Shown: piece after piece, positions 37,302 through 47,070 of the stretch
Layout: every line of letters starts with the position of its first letter
Numbering within the stretch: position 1 is the stretch's first letter
DNA from: JAEUIV01 sp033763795
GTDB lineage: Bacteria > Planctomycetota > Phycisphaerae > Phycisphaerales > UBA1924
Reading direction: 5' to 3'
Assembly: GCA_033763795.1 (NCBI GenBank)
Contig: JANRJV010000034.1
Coordinates: 1 to 60,962 of the forward strand
DNA length: 60,962 nt
Notes under the pieces: model-generated
The model's input: the letters and a program-made list of their open reading frames with translations, nothing else
Databases searched by the model: none
What the model was told of the DNA's origin: nothing
Made by a program: the position numbers and the translations under genes

Positions 37302-37763
37302 ATGGCGGGTCTTCCGGCGGTGGGATCGATCGCCCCTGACTTCACGCTTCTGGATCAGGACCGCGAGAACTGGGAGCTGTCGAAGCACCTGCAGCGCGGG
37401 GACGTGGTGCTGTGCTTCTATCCGTTCGCGTTCACAGGGGTGTGCGGGACGGAGATGAAGTGCATCACGAGCGAGATGGCGTCGTGGAAGGCGAAGGGCG
37501 CGAACGTGGTGGGCGTGTCGTGCGACAGCATGTACGCGAACAAGGCGTGGGCGCAGCAGGAGGGGTTCAAGCACACGCTGCTGTCGGACCTGCACCGGAC
37601 GGTGGTGCGGGCGTACGGGGTGCTGTGGGAGGACCTGCACGTGTCGAAGCGCGCGACGGTGGTGATCGGCGCGGCGATCGACGGGCGCGGGCGGGTGAAG
37701 TTCGCGGAAGCACGCGAGCCGGGGAAGGCGATGGCGTGGGACGATGTGCTGGCGAAGCTGTGA
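37302..37763 (+). CDS. Peroxiredoxin (AhpC/TSA family)
   Basis: This 153-residue thiol peroxidase has its peroxidatic cysteine at Cys48, in YPFAFTGVCGTEM. The sequence VSCDSMYANKAWAQQEGF (with a further Cys) and the C-terminal half are most like the AhpE/BCP-type one-Cys group. The ATG at 37302 has GGGAGG five bases upstream. It is divergent from yggS with about 125 bases between. Confidence 0.9.
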   Translation: MAGLPAVGSIAPDFTLLDQDRENWELSKHLQRGDVVLCFYPFAFTGVCGTEMKCITSEMASWKAKGANVVGVSCDSMYANKAWAQQEGFKHTLLSDLHRTVVRAYGVLWEDLHVSKRATVVIGAAIDGRGRVKFAEAREPGKAMAWDDVLAKL

Positions 37764-37834
37764 GAAGAAGGGACTGGGGATTGGGGTAGGCACGAGGCAC
37801 TTGGGGGCAGGTTGAGGGAGGGGTACAGTCGGGC

Positions 37835-39517
37835 ATGACGAGCCTGCGATCGAGTCCTGGTGTGCTGATCATCCGCGACGGCTGGGGCGCGAACCCGAAC
37901 CCGTCGCACGCGGCGTTCGACGCGGTGCGCCTGGCGCGGACGCCGGTGGCGGATCGGCTGATGCGCGAGTTTCCGTGGACGCTGGTGAAGACGAGCGGCG
38001 AGGACGTCGGGCTGCCGCCGGGCACGATGGGGAATTCGGAGGTCGGGCACCAGAACATCGGGGCGGGGCGCGTGGTGGCGCAGGAATCGCTGCTGATGAC
38101 GGTGGCGTGCGACCGCGGGCTGGAGCACAACGAGGCGATCGCGGGGGCGATGACGCACGCGAGGGCGGGCGGGCGGTCGCTGCACGTGATGGGGATCAAC
38201 TCGGACGCGGGCGTGCACGGGCAGTTGGCGCACCTGTTCGCGATCCTGCGGGCGGCGAAGGCGATGGGGCTGGCCGGGGACCGGGTGTTCGTGCACCTGT
38301 TCATGGACGGGCGGGATACGGGGCCCTTCACGGGGCTGGAGTATGCGCGGCGCGTGGAGGCGGCGTGCCGCGAGACGGGCGTGGGGCGGATCGCGAGCGT
38401 GATGGGGCGGTACTACGCGATGGACCGGGACCACCGGTGGGAGCGGGTGCGCCGGGCGTACGACTGCCTGACGGGGCGGGGGCTGGTGGAGGCGGCGGCG
38501 GACGCGGGGGCGGCGATCCAGGGGTACTACGACGCGCCGTCGGGGGAGACGCTCAAGGGCGACGAGTTCGTGACGCCGACGGCGATCGGCGATGCGGAGG
38601 CGGTGCGCGTGTCGCGCGTGCGGGACGGGGACGCGGTGGTGTTCTTCAACTACCGGGGTGATCGCCCGCGGGAGTTGTCGGCGGCGTTCTGCTTTCCCGA
38701 CGAGTTGTGGTCGAACGTGAAGGCGTCGCCCGACACGGGGGTGCGCGGGTTCGAGCGGGGCGGGCGGCTTGCGCTGCACTTCGTGACGATGACGGACTAC
38801 TGGGAGACGCTGACGGCGCACGTGTCGGGGGTGGCGTTCGCGAAGCCGGCGCGGCTCACGAACATCGCGGGGGAGTGGATCGCGGGGAACGGGCTGGGGC
38901 AGGTGCGGTGCGCGGAGACGGAGAAATACCCGCACGTGACGTTCTTCTTCAATGACTATCGCGACCCGCCGTACGCGGGGGAAGTGCGGCTGAACCCGCC
39001 GAGCCCGAAGGTGGCGACGTACGACCTGAAGCCCGAGATGGCGGCGGCCGAGGTGCGGGACGCGGTGCTGGCGCGGCTGCGATCGGAGAACTGCGAGGCG
39101 TTTCTCATCGTGAACTTCGCGAACGCGGACATGGTTGGGCACACGGGGTCGCTGGAGGCGGCGGTGGCGGCGTGCGAGACGGTGGACCAGTGCGTGGGCG
39201 ATGTGGTGGACGCGGCGCTGGCGCGGGGCGGGTTCGCGATCGTGACGGCGGACCACGGGAACGCGGAGCAGATGTTCGACCCGGCGACGGGGTCGCCTCA
39301 TACGGCGCACACGGTGTACGACGTGCCGCTGATCGTGGCGGCGCGGCATGCGGTCGGGCGCTCGCTGCGGGGCGACCGCGACATCGCGGGGTGGTTTGAC
39401 CCGGCGGTGCGGGCGGCGCGCGGGCGGCTGTCGGACATCATGCCGACGATGTTCGACCTTGCGGGGCTGGCGCCGCCGGCGGAGATGACGGGGCGGACGC
39501 TGCTGCTGCCTGGCTAA
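37835..39517 (+). CDS. gpmI: 2,3-bisphosphoglycerate-independent phosphoglycerate mutase
   Basis: This dimanganese glycolytic enzyme interconverts 3- and 2-phosphoglycerate through a phosphoserine. Asp15 (RDGWG) and the nucleophile Ser68 in GTMGNSEVGH are intact. MDGRDTGPFTGLEY, NYRGDRPRELSAAF and the C-terminal metal block TADHGNAEQMFDPATGSPHTAHT match the family. The 560-residue length is slightly above the usual 510-550. It stands alone, after a 70-base gap from the peroxiredoxin. Confidence 0.94.
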   Translation: MTSLRSSPGVLIIRDGWGANPNPSHAAFDAVRLARTPVADRLMREFPWTLVKTSGEDVGLPPGTMGNSEVGHQNIGAGRVVAQESLLMTVACDRGLEHNEAIAGAMTHARAGGRSLHVMGINSDAGVHGQLAHLFAILRAAKAMGLAGDRVFVHLFMDGRDTGPFTGLEYARRVEAACRETGVGRIASVMGRYYAMDRDHRWERVRRAYDCLTGRGLVEAAADAGAAIQGYYDAPSGETLKGDEFVTPTAIGDAEAVRVSRVRDGDAVVFFNYRGDRPRELSAAFCFPDELWSNVKASPDTGVRGFERGGRLALHFVTMTDYWETLTAHVSGVAFAKPARLTNIAGEWIAGNGLGQVRCAETEKYPHVTFFFNDYRDPPYAGEVRLNPPSPKVATYDLKPEMAAAEVRDAVLARLRSENCEAFLIVNFANADMVGHTGSLEAAVAACETVDQCVGDVVDAALARGGFAIVTADHGNAEQMFDPATGSPHTAHTVYDVPLIVAARHAVGRSLRGDRDIAGWFDPAVRAARGRLSDIMPTMFDLAGLAPPAEMTGRTLLLPG

Positions 39518-39548
39518 GCGGCGCGGCGAGGCGGGCGCGGGGCACGCG

Positions 39549-39818
39549 TCAGGGGGCGGGGTCGGGGGCGTCATGCTGCCCGGGGCCCGCGGGCGGGGAA
39601 TCGTCGGCGGATGGTGCGGGCGGATCGGACGCGAGCGCGTCGTCGAGGCGGCCTTCGAGGCGCGCGAGACGGTCGGCGAGGTCGCGGAGTCGCCGGTCGA
39701 ACGCGAGGATGGAATCGCGGAGGGCGTCGGCGTCGTGCGAGGCGAAGGCGGCTTCTTCCTCGAGGCGGCGGAGGCGGGCGTCGAGGTCTGCGGGCGCGCC
39801 GTGCGGGTGGTCGGGCAC
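39549..39818 (-). CDS. SlyX-like coiled-coil protein
   Basis: This 89-residue protein starts at GTG. Residues 10-65 form a heptad-rich helix (LDARLRRLEEEAAFASHDAD, then ILAFDRRLRDLADRLARLEG) in the SlyX pattern, and the Pro/Asp-rich tail is disordered. SlyX proteins are widespread but of unclear function. It is divergent from the PagL-like gene, 19 bases away. Confidence 0.65.
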   Translation of the reverse strand: MPDHPHGAPADLDARLRRLEEEAAFASHDADALRDSILAFDRRLRDLADRLARLEGRLDDALASDPPAPSADDSPPAGPGQHDAPDPAP

Positions 39819-39837
39819 GACGCTAGTCTACCCGCCC

Positions 39838-40485
39838 ATGAAGACGACAACACTGCTGCCGGCCGCGATGCTCGCCCTGGTTCCGTGGGCGTCGGGTGAA
39901 GTCGAGTGGAGCCCGACGATCACGCTGCGCGACGCGGGGGCGTGGCAGGACGCGAACGGCGCCGACGGCGAGGGCGCGGAGGCGTCTGCGGAGGCGGGGC
40001 GGCGTGCGTGGGGAGCCGACGGCTCGTGGTGGTTCGGGGTGGGCGGCGGGGTGGCGAACGATTTTGAGGACGCGACGGACTTCGACATTCACCTGAGCGT
40101 GTGGCAGTTCGTGGTGGAGGATGTGGAGGTCGGGGGTGAACTTGCGTTCTGGCGGTACGAGTTGGAATCGGGCGAGGAGTACGGGATCAACCCGAACCTC
40201 GTGGTGCGGTGGCACTTCGTGAACGAGCAGTCGTACAGCGTGTACGCGGACGTGGGGATCGGGATGGTCTTCACGACCGACGACGTGCCTGCGCGCGGGA
40301 CGAGCGTGAACTTCACGCCCCGGGTGGGTGTGGGGATGACGTTCCGGCCGCTGTCGGATTCGGACTGGCGGGTGCAGGTGGGCGTGCGGTGGGCGCACAT
40401 CTCGAACGCGCGGCTGCAGGGCGACGACGACAACCCGGCGCGGGATTCGGCGATGGTGTACGCGGGTGTGGTGATCCCGTTCTAG
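39838..40485 (+). CDS. PagL-like acyloxyacyl hydrolase (lipid A deacylase family)
   Basis: This 215-residue protein has a signal peptide (about residues 1-20) and an alternating amphipathic beta-strand pattern of a small outer-membrane barrel. Near the C-terminus RWAHISNARLQGDDDNPARD carries the PagL active-site order His187-x-Ser189-Asn190, and it ends in the aromatic residue Phe, as barrel proteins do. PagL removes a 3-O-acyl chain from lipid A. Sequence match outside the motif is low, so a different lipid or a purely structural role is possible. Confidence 0.65.
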   Translation: MKTTTLLPAAMLALVPWASGEVEWSPTITLRDAGAWQDANGADGEGAEASAEAGRRAWGADGSWWFGVGGGVANDFEDATDFDIHLSVWQFVVEDVEVGGELAFWRYELESGEEYGINPNLVVRWHFVNEQSYSVYADVGIGMVFTTDDVPARGTSVNFTPRVGVGMTFRPLSDSDWRVQVGVRWAHISNARLQGDDDNPARDSAMVYAGVVIPF

Positions 40486-40522
40486 CGGGGCGACGGGGCG
40501 CGTGGGTGCGGGTGGCGCGCGC

Positions 40523-41500
40523 TCAGGCGGCGAGGCGGGGGGCGTGCGGGCCGGCGGCCTGAAGTTCGGTGGCGACGACGCGGTTGCGCCCGGCGTTCTT
40601 GGCGGCGTAGAGGTTGGCGTCGGCGGCGCGGACCCACTCGGCGGGTGGCAGGTCGCACTGCGCGGAGGCGCCGACGACGCCGATGGAGACGGTGACGCGC
40701 ATGCCCTCGCAGCCGTTGAAGACGGTGGCTTCGACGCCGCTGCGGATGCGTTCGCAGACGAGGAGGGCGTCCTGGACGTGGGTGTCGGGCATGATGAGGG
40801 CGAACTCTTCCCCGCCGTAGCGGCAGGGGCAGTCGGTCTGTCGGGACTCGCGTCGGAGGATGCGTGCGAGGCCTTCGAGGACGCCGTCGCCGACGGGGTG
40901 GCCCCGGGTGTCGTTGATGCTCTTGAAGTGGTCGAGGTCGAGGATGGCGAGGCTGAGGGGGTGGACGTGGCGGACGGCGCGGGCGTGCTCCTGGGTCCAG
41001 CGTTCTTCGAAGAAGGCGCGGTTCCAGAGGCCGGTGAGGCCGTCGAGCTGCGCGCGGTGGGCGAGGAGGGAGAGGAGTTGACGCAGGCGGAGGGCGGCCT
41101 GGAGGCGGACGCGGAGTTCGGTGAGGTCGAAGGGCTTGGTGACGAAGTCGGAGGCGCCGATCTCGAAGGCGGCGACTTTGTCTTCGGCGCGCTTCATGCC
41201 GGAGATGATGATGACGGGGATGTGCTGGGTTCGGTCGTTTTCCTTGAGGCGGCGGAGGACGCCCAGGCCGTCGATGCCGGGCATGTCGAGGTCCAGGAGG
41301 ATGGCGTCGGGCTCGGTGCGCGCGATGAGCTCCAGGGCTTCGTCGCCCCGGTAGGCGTGGAGGAGATCGAGGTCGAGGTTGCGGAGCTTGATGCGGAGGA
41401 GGCGGTGGACGTCGGGCGAATCGTCGACGATGAGGACGACCTGGCGGGGTTCGTCGGGGCGTCGCGGCGTGCCGGTGCCGCCGGGGCTCGCGGCGTTCAT
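40523..41500 (-). CDS. Response regulator with diguanylate cyclase output (REC-GGDEF)
   Basis: This 325-residue cytoplasmic signalling protein has a receiver domain with acidic pair Asp26-Asp27, phospho-acceptor Asp70 (LLDLDMPG) and Lys in TKPFD near 122. The GGDEF domain follows from about residue 150. The active site is GGEEF (229-233). The inhibitory site RQTD (220-223) lies five residues before it, so product feedback is expected. It should make cyclic di-GMP when phosphorylated. It overlaps the Hpt gene by four bases. Confidence 0.93.
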   Translation of the reverse strand: MNAASPGGTGTPRRPDEPRQVVLIVDDSPDVHRLLRIKLRNLDLDLLHAYRGDEALELIARTEPDAILLDLDMPGIDGLGVLRRLKENDRTQHIPVIIISGMKRAEDKVAAFEIGASDFVTKPFDLTELRVRLQAALRLRQLLSLLAHRAQLDGLTGLWNRAFFEERWTQEHARAVRHVHPLSLAILDLDHFKSINDTRGHPVGDGVLEGLARILRRESRQTDCPCRYGGEEFALIMPDTHVQDALLVCERIRSGVEATVFNGCEGMRVTVSIGVVGASAQCDLPPAEWVRAADANLYAAKNAGRNRVVATELQAAGPHAPRLAA

Positions 41501-41835
41501 GGCGACACCCGGCGGCAGAGGTTGACGAGCTCGTCGACGGCGGCCTTGACCTGTTCGACGGCGGACGCGTCGGAGGCGGCGATGTTGCGGAGCTGGTCTT
41601 CGACGCGGCCGGCGGCGTCGCCGACGGGGGCGAAGCCGTAGCTGCCGGCGGCGCCGCGGAGTTGGTGGGCGAGGCGGCGGAGATCGTCGAGCCGGGCGTG
41701 CTCGAGGGACTCACGGAGGGATCGGACGCGGTCGGGCATGGCCTCGACGAACAGGTCGATGAGCTCGCGCATGTCGGGGTCGGCGCAGAAGGCGCTGCGC
41801 AGCGGGCCGCCGGAACCTGTTGGGAAGGGCGTCAT
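41497..41835 (-). CDS. Histidine phosphotransfer (Hpt) protein
   Basis: This 112-residue four-helix protein has its phospho-accepting residue at His57 in RRLAHQLRGAAGSYGF. It probably passes phosphate between a hybrid kinase elsewhere and a receiver, with the overlapping REC-GGDEF gene as the obvious partner. The ATG at 41835 has GGAGG four bases upstream; a longer frame reaches 41883. The four-base overlap (ATGA) implies coupled translation. Confidence 0.88.
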   Translation of the reverse strand: MTPFPTGSGGPLRSAFCADPDMRELIDLFVEAMPDRVRSLRESLEHARLDDLRRLAHQLRGAAGSYGFAPVGDAAGRVEDQLRNIAASDASAVEQVKAAVDELVNLCRRVSP

Positions 41836-41916
41836 GGGTCCTCCGGACCGAGAAAGATCGGCCCGGGGTCCGGGGGACTTCATGCAGAGTGCGTGGGGGC
41901 GTCCTGATAACCCTGT

Positions 41917-43059
41917 TCAGGGGGTCGGGACGAATGGGACCCACTGCCCGCGGCTGGCGAGGCAGCGCTCGATGAAGCGAACGCCGCGGGCGCCGTCGCG
42001 GACGGTGGGAAACTCGGACGCCAGGCCGCCGGGCGAGCGGCCCTCGCGCCGGGCGCGGATGGCGTCGATAACGCCGCGGTAGATGTTGGCGAAGGCCTCG
42101 TAGAAGCCCTCGGGGTGCCCGGCGGGGAGGCGTGTGGCGCGGGCGGCGGTGTCGGAAGCGCCCGGCCCGGCGCGGGTGATGAGGCGGGTGGCGCCGGCGG
42201 CGTCGGTGAGGGAGAGGACGTTGGGGTTCTCCTGCTGCCAGCGGAGCGAGCCTCGTTCGGCGTAGACGCGGATGGAGAGGTTGTTCTCTTCGCCGAGGCA
42301 GACCTGCGAGCAAGTGAGGACGGCGCGGGCGCCGCCGGCGAGGCGGAGGAGGACGGAGGCGTCGTCGTCGATGGTGCGGCCGGGGACGAAGGTCGAGACG
42401 TCGGCGCAGAGGGACTCGATTGAGAGGCCGGTGATGGTGGAGACGAGGTTCTCGGCGTGCGAGCCGATGTCGCCGAGCGCGCCGGCGCCGGCGAGGGCGG
42501 GGTTGGTGCGCCAGGAGGCCTGTTTCTGGCCGGAGGCTTCGAGGGGCGTGGCGAGCCAGCCCTGGTGGTACTCGACGTGGATCTTGCGGACGCTGCCCAG
42601 GTCTCCCCGGCGGATGATCTCGGCGGCGTGCTTCACGAGCGGGTAGCCGGTGTAGTTGTATGTGATGGCGAAGACGACGCCGGTGCGGTCGACGGTGCGG
42701 ACGAGGTCGTCGGCCTGCTGGCTGTTCATCGCCATGGGCTTGTCGAGGACGACGTGGAAGCCGGCGTCGGCGAAGGCCTTGGCGGGCTCGTAGTGCGCGT
42801 GGTTGGGCGTGACGATGGAGACGAAGTCGACGGGGTCGGGGCGGGCCTTCTCGGCGGCGAGCATGGCCTGCCAGGTGGAGTAGGCGCGGTCGAGGGGAAG
42901 GCCGAGGGCGCGGGCGGATTCGAGGGCGCGTTCGGGCGAGGAGGAGAGCGCGCCGGCGACGAAGCGGGCGTGCCCGTCGAGCGAGGCGGCGATGCGGTGG
43001 ACGGCGCCGATGAAGGCGCCCTGGCCGCCGCCGATCATGCCGAAGGTGAGTGGGTGCAT
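41917..43059 (-). CDS. Gfo/Idh/MocA family oxidoreductase
   Basis: This 380-residue NAD(P)-dependent sugar or inositol oxidoreductase has an N-terminal Rossmann fold (FGMIGGGQGAFIGAVHR). The catalytic block is HVVLDKPMAMNSQQADDL (EKP-type Lys, here DKP), followed by the C-terminal substrate domain with GDIGSHAENL. It directly follows a TIM-barrel sugar isomerase gene (seven bases), a pairing typical of carbohydrate catabolism in planctomycetes. The substrate is unknown. Confidence 0.92.
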   Translation of the reverse strand: MHPLTFGMIGGGQGAFIGAVHRIAASLDGHARFVAGALSSSPERALESARALGLPLDRAYSTWQAMLAAEKARPDPVDFVSIVTPNHAHYEPAKAFADAGFHVVLDKPMAMNSQQADDLVRTVDRTGVVFAITYNYTGYPLVKHAAEIIRRGDLGSVRKIHVEYHQGWLATPLEASGQKQASWRTNPALAGAGALGDIGSHAENLVSTITGLSIESLCADVSTFVPGRTIDDDASVLLRLAGGARAVLTCSQVCLGEENNLSIRVYAERGSLRWQQENPNVLSLTDAAGATRLITRAGPGASDTAARATRLPAGHPEGFYEAFANIYRGVIDAIRARREGRSPGGLASEFPTVRDGARGVRFIERCLASRGQWVPFVPTP

Positions 43060-43066
43060 AGGTCCC

Positions 43067-44065
<999 letters not shown>

Positions 44066-44461
44066 GCGGGGCTCCTGGAAAGGAGGCGCATGGTACAGAG
44101 TTGCGAGGGAAGACGGAACGCGGAGGGAGACGGAGGGGAGTCGAAATGCGAGGGTGCGACAGGCAGAACACGGAGGAAAACGCAGGAAGAGTCTTGAACG
44201 CGAAGGCCCGAAGGGGCGAAGCGAAGCAACGGGGAGAGGGGCGAGGGGAGCTCAGCGGAGGAGGACGGCGGAGGGAGGAGGAGATGCGATCCCCCACCGC
44301 CGCGAGGACGCGGCACCTCCCCCGCGGGAGGATCGGCGCGGGCGTCTGTCTACGCGAGGCGGAACGCGGAGGGAGGCGGCGGGGAAGTGTTCAACGCAAA
44401 GTTCGCGAAGGGGCGAAGCGATCGCGGAACGGGTCTGGAGGGAGCGAGGCCGAATCGCGGC
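44066..44461. repeat. Gene-free region with dispersed repeats
   Basis: Copies of the GGAACGCGGAGGGAGACGG / AACGCGAAG family lie at about 44114-44142, 44166-44225 and 44360-44420. At 44290-44330 a different inverted word pair, CCCCCACCGCCGCG and GCGGCACCTCCCCC, is present. The short rightward frames here have no coding character. Confidence 0.65.
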
Positions 44462-45916
44462 TTAGTTGCCGCGTTTGGAGGGGGCGGGCTGGTCGGGGCG
44501 CTTGGGGTCGCGTGGGGGCTGCCCGCCGCGGACGGGGAGGGCGGCGGCGGAGAGGCGGATGGATTGCTCGGCGCTGGCGGGGGGCTTGGGGGTGATGAAC
44601 CAGCCCCAGAAGCCGGGCCAGCCGTAGCTCACGACGTCGGTGGGCGGGTGGTAGTGGAAGGCGAAGGGCGTGACGGAGTCGAGGTCGGGGTGGGTGCCGA
44701 AATAGCGCCACGGCTGGGTGAGCGGGGGCGGGCGGCTGGTGGAGGCGCGGAGCTTGGCGATGTCGACGGGGACCCAGTTGAGGGTGTTGGCTTTCTCGTC
44801 GTAGAGGGCGAACTCGATCCAGGAGCGGAGGGTGTTTTCCTTGCTGCCCTTGTCGAGGAACTTGCCGTCGCCGGAGGAGACGTCCCAGCCAATGAGGACG
44901 CGGGCGGGGATGCCGGCGCGGCGCAGCACGGCGGCGAGGAGGACGGTGACGTCGTGCGCGGAGCCGCGCTGGTCGCGGAGCGTCCAGGCGGGGGGCTGGA
45001 CCATGACGCCGGAGAGCTCGCCGGTGCGCTTGAGCGCGAGGCCGTCGCCTTGAACCTGGACGTTGGTCCAGACCTTTCCGACGAGGATCTTGGCGAGCGC
45101 GGCGGGGGCGATGCGTTTGGGGTCGCTGATTTTCTCTTCGGCGAGCCAGCGGGTGAGGGCGGCGTCGACGGCGGCGGCGTCGTACGGGCGGATGTTGCCC
45201 TCGGCGTCGATGCCGGTCTCGACGTAGAGCTGGGGCGCGAGGATGGAGGCGACGTCCTGGGGCCAGGGGCCGGCGGGCCAGGGGACGCGGAGGGCGTTGG
45301 GCTCGTCGAACTTGGTGCGGTAGCAGCGCATGGGGAGGACCATGCGGAGTTCGACCTCGCGGCAGGTGGTGGTGCGATCGGTGGAGCCGGCGTCGAAGCG
45401 GGCGAAGCGCACGCCCCCGGGGTAGCCGGTCATGTACTCGATGGATTCGTCGGCGAGGCGGTCGTTGAGGGTGAGGGAGCCCATGACCTCGCGGGTGTAG
45501 GGATCGCTGGAACTGGTGGAGGGGAGGACGGGGAAGATGATCGCGAGGGTGGTGAACTCGAAGGGGGTGATCTTGGGGAAGTCGACGACGCGGCCGGAGA
45601 AGGGGTCGCGGTACTGGACTTTGTCGCGGGGCGAGTCGGAGTTGATGGTGACGTGGACGGCGAGGGCGAGGTCGCGCGGGTTGGACTGCTCGATGTAGGG
45701 GCCGACGGAGGGGGCTTCGCGCTTCTCCGGGGCGGCGTTGGCGGGGGGCGGGGGCGACTGCTCGGGCGCGGCGGGGGCCGGCTGTGTGGCGGGTGGCGCG
45801 GGGGCCTTCTTCACGGGGCGGCCGGGCTGCGACTGGCGCGCGAGGGCGGGCGCGGCGAGGAGCGCGGCGAGCACGCAGGCGGCGAGGGCGGCGGGACGGT
45901 GCATTCGGGTCTCCAC
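44462..45916 (-). CDS. Secreted transglutaminase-fold protein lacking the usual catalytic residues
   Basis: This 484-residue protein has a signal peptide (about residues 5-28) and a Pro/Ala-rich linker. Then comes a large domain whose core, GSAHDVTVLLAAVLRRAGIPARVLIGWD, aligns with the transglutaminase helix that normally starts G-x-C. Here the cysteine position is Ala (GSAHD). The next catalytic position, normally His in H-x-W-x-E, reads RSWIEFAL. The final Asp strand is kept (NWVPVDIAK). It is probably periplasmic. It may be a non-enzymatic, binding version of the fold, or a shifted active site may exist. Confidence 0.75.
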   Translation of the reverse strand: METRMHRPAALAACVLAALLAAPALARQSQPGRPVKKAPAPPATQPAPAAPEQSPPPPANAAPEKREAPSVGPYIEQSNPRDLALAVHVTINSDSPRDKVQYRDPFSGRVVDFPKITPFEFTTLAIIFPVLPSTSSSDPYTREVMGSLTLNDRLADESIEYMTGYPGGVRFARFDAGSTDRTTTCREVELRMVLPMRCYRTKFDEPNALRVPWPAGPWPQDVASILAPQLYVETGIDAEGNIRPYDAAAVDAALTRWLAEEKISDPKRIAPAALAKILVGKVWTNVQVQGDGLALKRTGELSGVMVQPPAWTLRDQRGSAHDVTVLLAAVLRRAGIPARVLIGWDVSSGDGKFLDKGSKENTLRSWIEFALYDEKANTLNWVPVDIAKLRASTSRPPPLTQPWRYFGTHPDLDSVTPFAFHYHPPTDVVSYGWPGFWGWFITPKPPASAEQSIRLSAAALPVRGGQPPRDPKRPDQPAPSKRGN

Positions 45917-45987
45917 TGGTGGCGAGGGTCGCGGTGCGTGCGGAGGGTTTGACGCGGGGGACGGGGGAGCGTTCCCGGGACCGGAGA

Positions 45988-46857
45988 CTACTCGCCGGGG
46001 ATAGGGGTGATGACGCCCTCCCAGGGGCTGCTGGCGGAGGCGTAGAGCTTCTTGGGGATGCGGCCGGCGAGATAGGACTGGCGTCCGGCGATGCAGGCGT
46101 GGCGCATGGCGTGGGCCATCATGACGGGGTGCTGGGCGTGGGCGATGGCGGTGTTGAGGAGCACGCCGTCGGCGCCGAGTTCCATGGCGATGCTGGTGTC
46201 GCTGGCGGCGCCGACGCCGGCGTCGACGATGACGGGGAACATGGGGTCGCCCTGTCGGAGGAGGTCGAGGCAGAGGAGGATGTTGGCGCGGTTGAGGACG
46301 CCCTGCCCGCTGCCGATGGGGCTGCCGGCGGGCATGACGCAGCGGGCGCCGGCCTCTTTGATGCGCAGGGCGGCGATGGGATCATCGCTGGTGTAGGCGA
46401 GGACGTCGAAGCCCTCGCGGACGAGGGTGCGGGTGGCGTCGATGGTGCCGGCGGGGTCGGGGAGCAGCGTGCGGGTGTCGCCCAGGACCTCGAGCTTGAC
46501 CCAGGAGGCGCCGGGGTTGCCGAGTTGCTCCAAGATGTCGCGGCCCAGGAGCGCGACGCGGACGGCGTCGTCGGCGGTGAAGCAGCCGGCGGTGTTGGGG
46601 AGGATGGTGTAGCGGGAGAGGTCGAGGAACTCGAGGAGGCTGCGGCCCTCGGCGTTCATGAGGCGTTCGCGGCGGACGGCGACGGTGACGACCTGGCAGT
46701 CGCTGGCGTCGAGGGCGTCGCGCATGACGTCCATGGAGCGGTACTTGCCGGTGCCGACGAAGAGGCGGCTGGAGAACTCGCGCCCGCAGAGGCGGAATGG
46801 GGCGAGGCCGGGCTCGTGCGGCGGAGGAACGCTGGCGGTTGGGCGGGTGTCGCTCAT
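45988..46857 (-). CDS. thiG: Thiazole synthase
   Basis: ThiG builds the thiazole phosphate part of thiamin from deoxyxylulose phosphate, dehydroglycine and ThiS thiocarboxylate. The Schiff-base lysine is Lys121 in WVKLEVLGD. LPNTAGCFTADDAVRVA, AGSPIGSGQG and VDAGVGAASD are family blocks. At 289 residues it has an N-terminal extension of about 17 residues. It overlaps thiS by four bases; no other thiamin genes or TPP riboswitch were seen nearby. Confidence 0.95.
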   Translation of the reverse strand: MSDTRPTASVPPPHEPGLAPFRLCGREFSSRLFVGTGKYRSMDVMRDALDASDCQVVTVAVRRERLMNAEGRSLLEFLDLSRYTILPNTAGCFTADDAVRVALLGRDILEQLGNPGASWVKLEVLGDTRTLLPDPAGTIDATRTLVREGFDVLAYTSDDPIAALRIKEAGARCVMPAGSPIGSGQGVLNRANILLCLDLLRQGDPMFPVIVDAGVGAASDTSIAMELGADGVLLNTAIAHAQHPVMMAHAMRHACIAGRQSYLAGRIPKKLYASASSPWEGVITPIPGE

Positions 46858-47054
46858 CCGCCGCCCACCAGGGTGACGACCTCGACGACGTCGCCATCGC
46901 GGAGTTCGTGGGAGGCGTGGCGGCGGTGCGGGACGAGGGACTTGTTGACCTCGGCGGCGCAGGGCGCGTCGGCGAGGTCGAGGTGCTCGATGAGGTGGCG
47001 CAGGGTGGCGCCGTCGTGGAGCGTGACGGGAAGGCCGTTGACGGTGACGGTCAT
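46854..47054 (-). CDS. thiS: Sulfur carrier protein ThiS
   Basis: This 66-residue ubiquitin-like protein has its C-terminal Gly-Gly (VVTLVGGG), which carries the thiocarboxylate used by ThiG. TVNGLPVTLHDGATL is the typical first hairpin. A third glycine follows the usual pair, which may need trimming or simply be tolerated. The coding end overlaps the thiG start (ATGA). Confidence 0.92.
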   Translation of the reverse strand: MTVTVNGLPVTLHDGATLRHLIEHLDLADAPCAAEVNKSLVPHRRHASHELRDGDVVEVVTLVGGG

Positions 47055-47070
47055 CGGGGGACTGTAGGGA

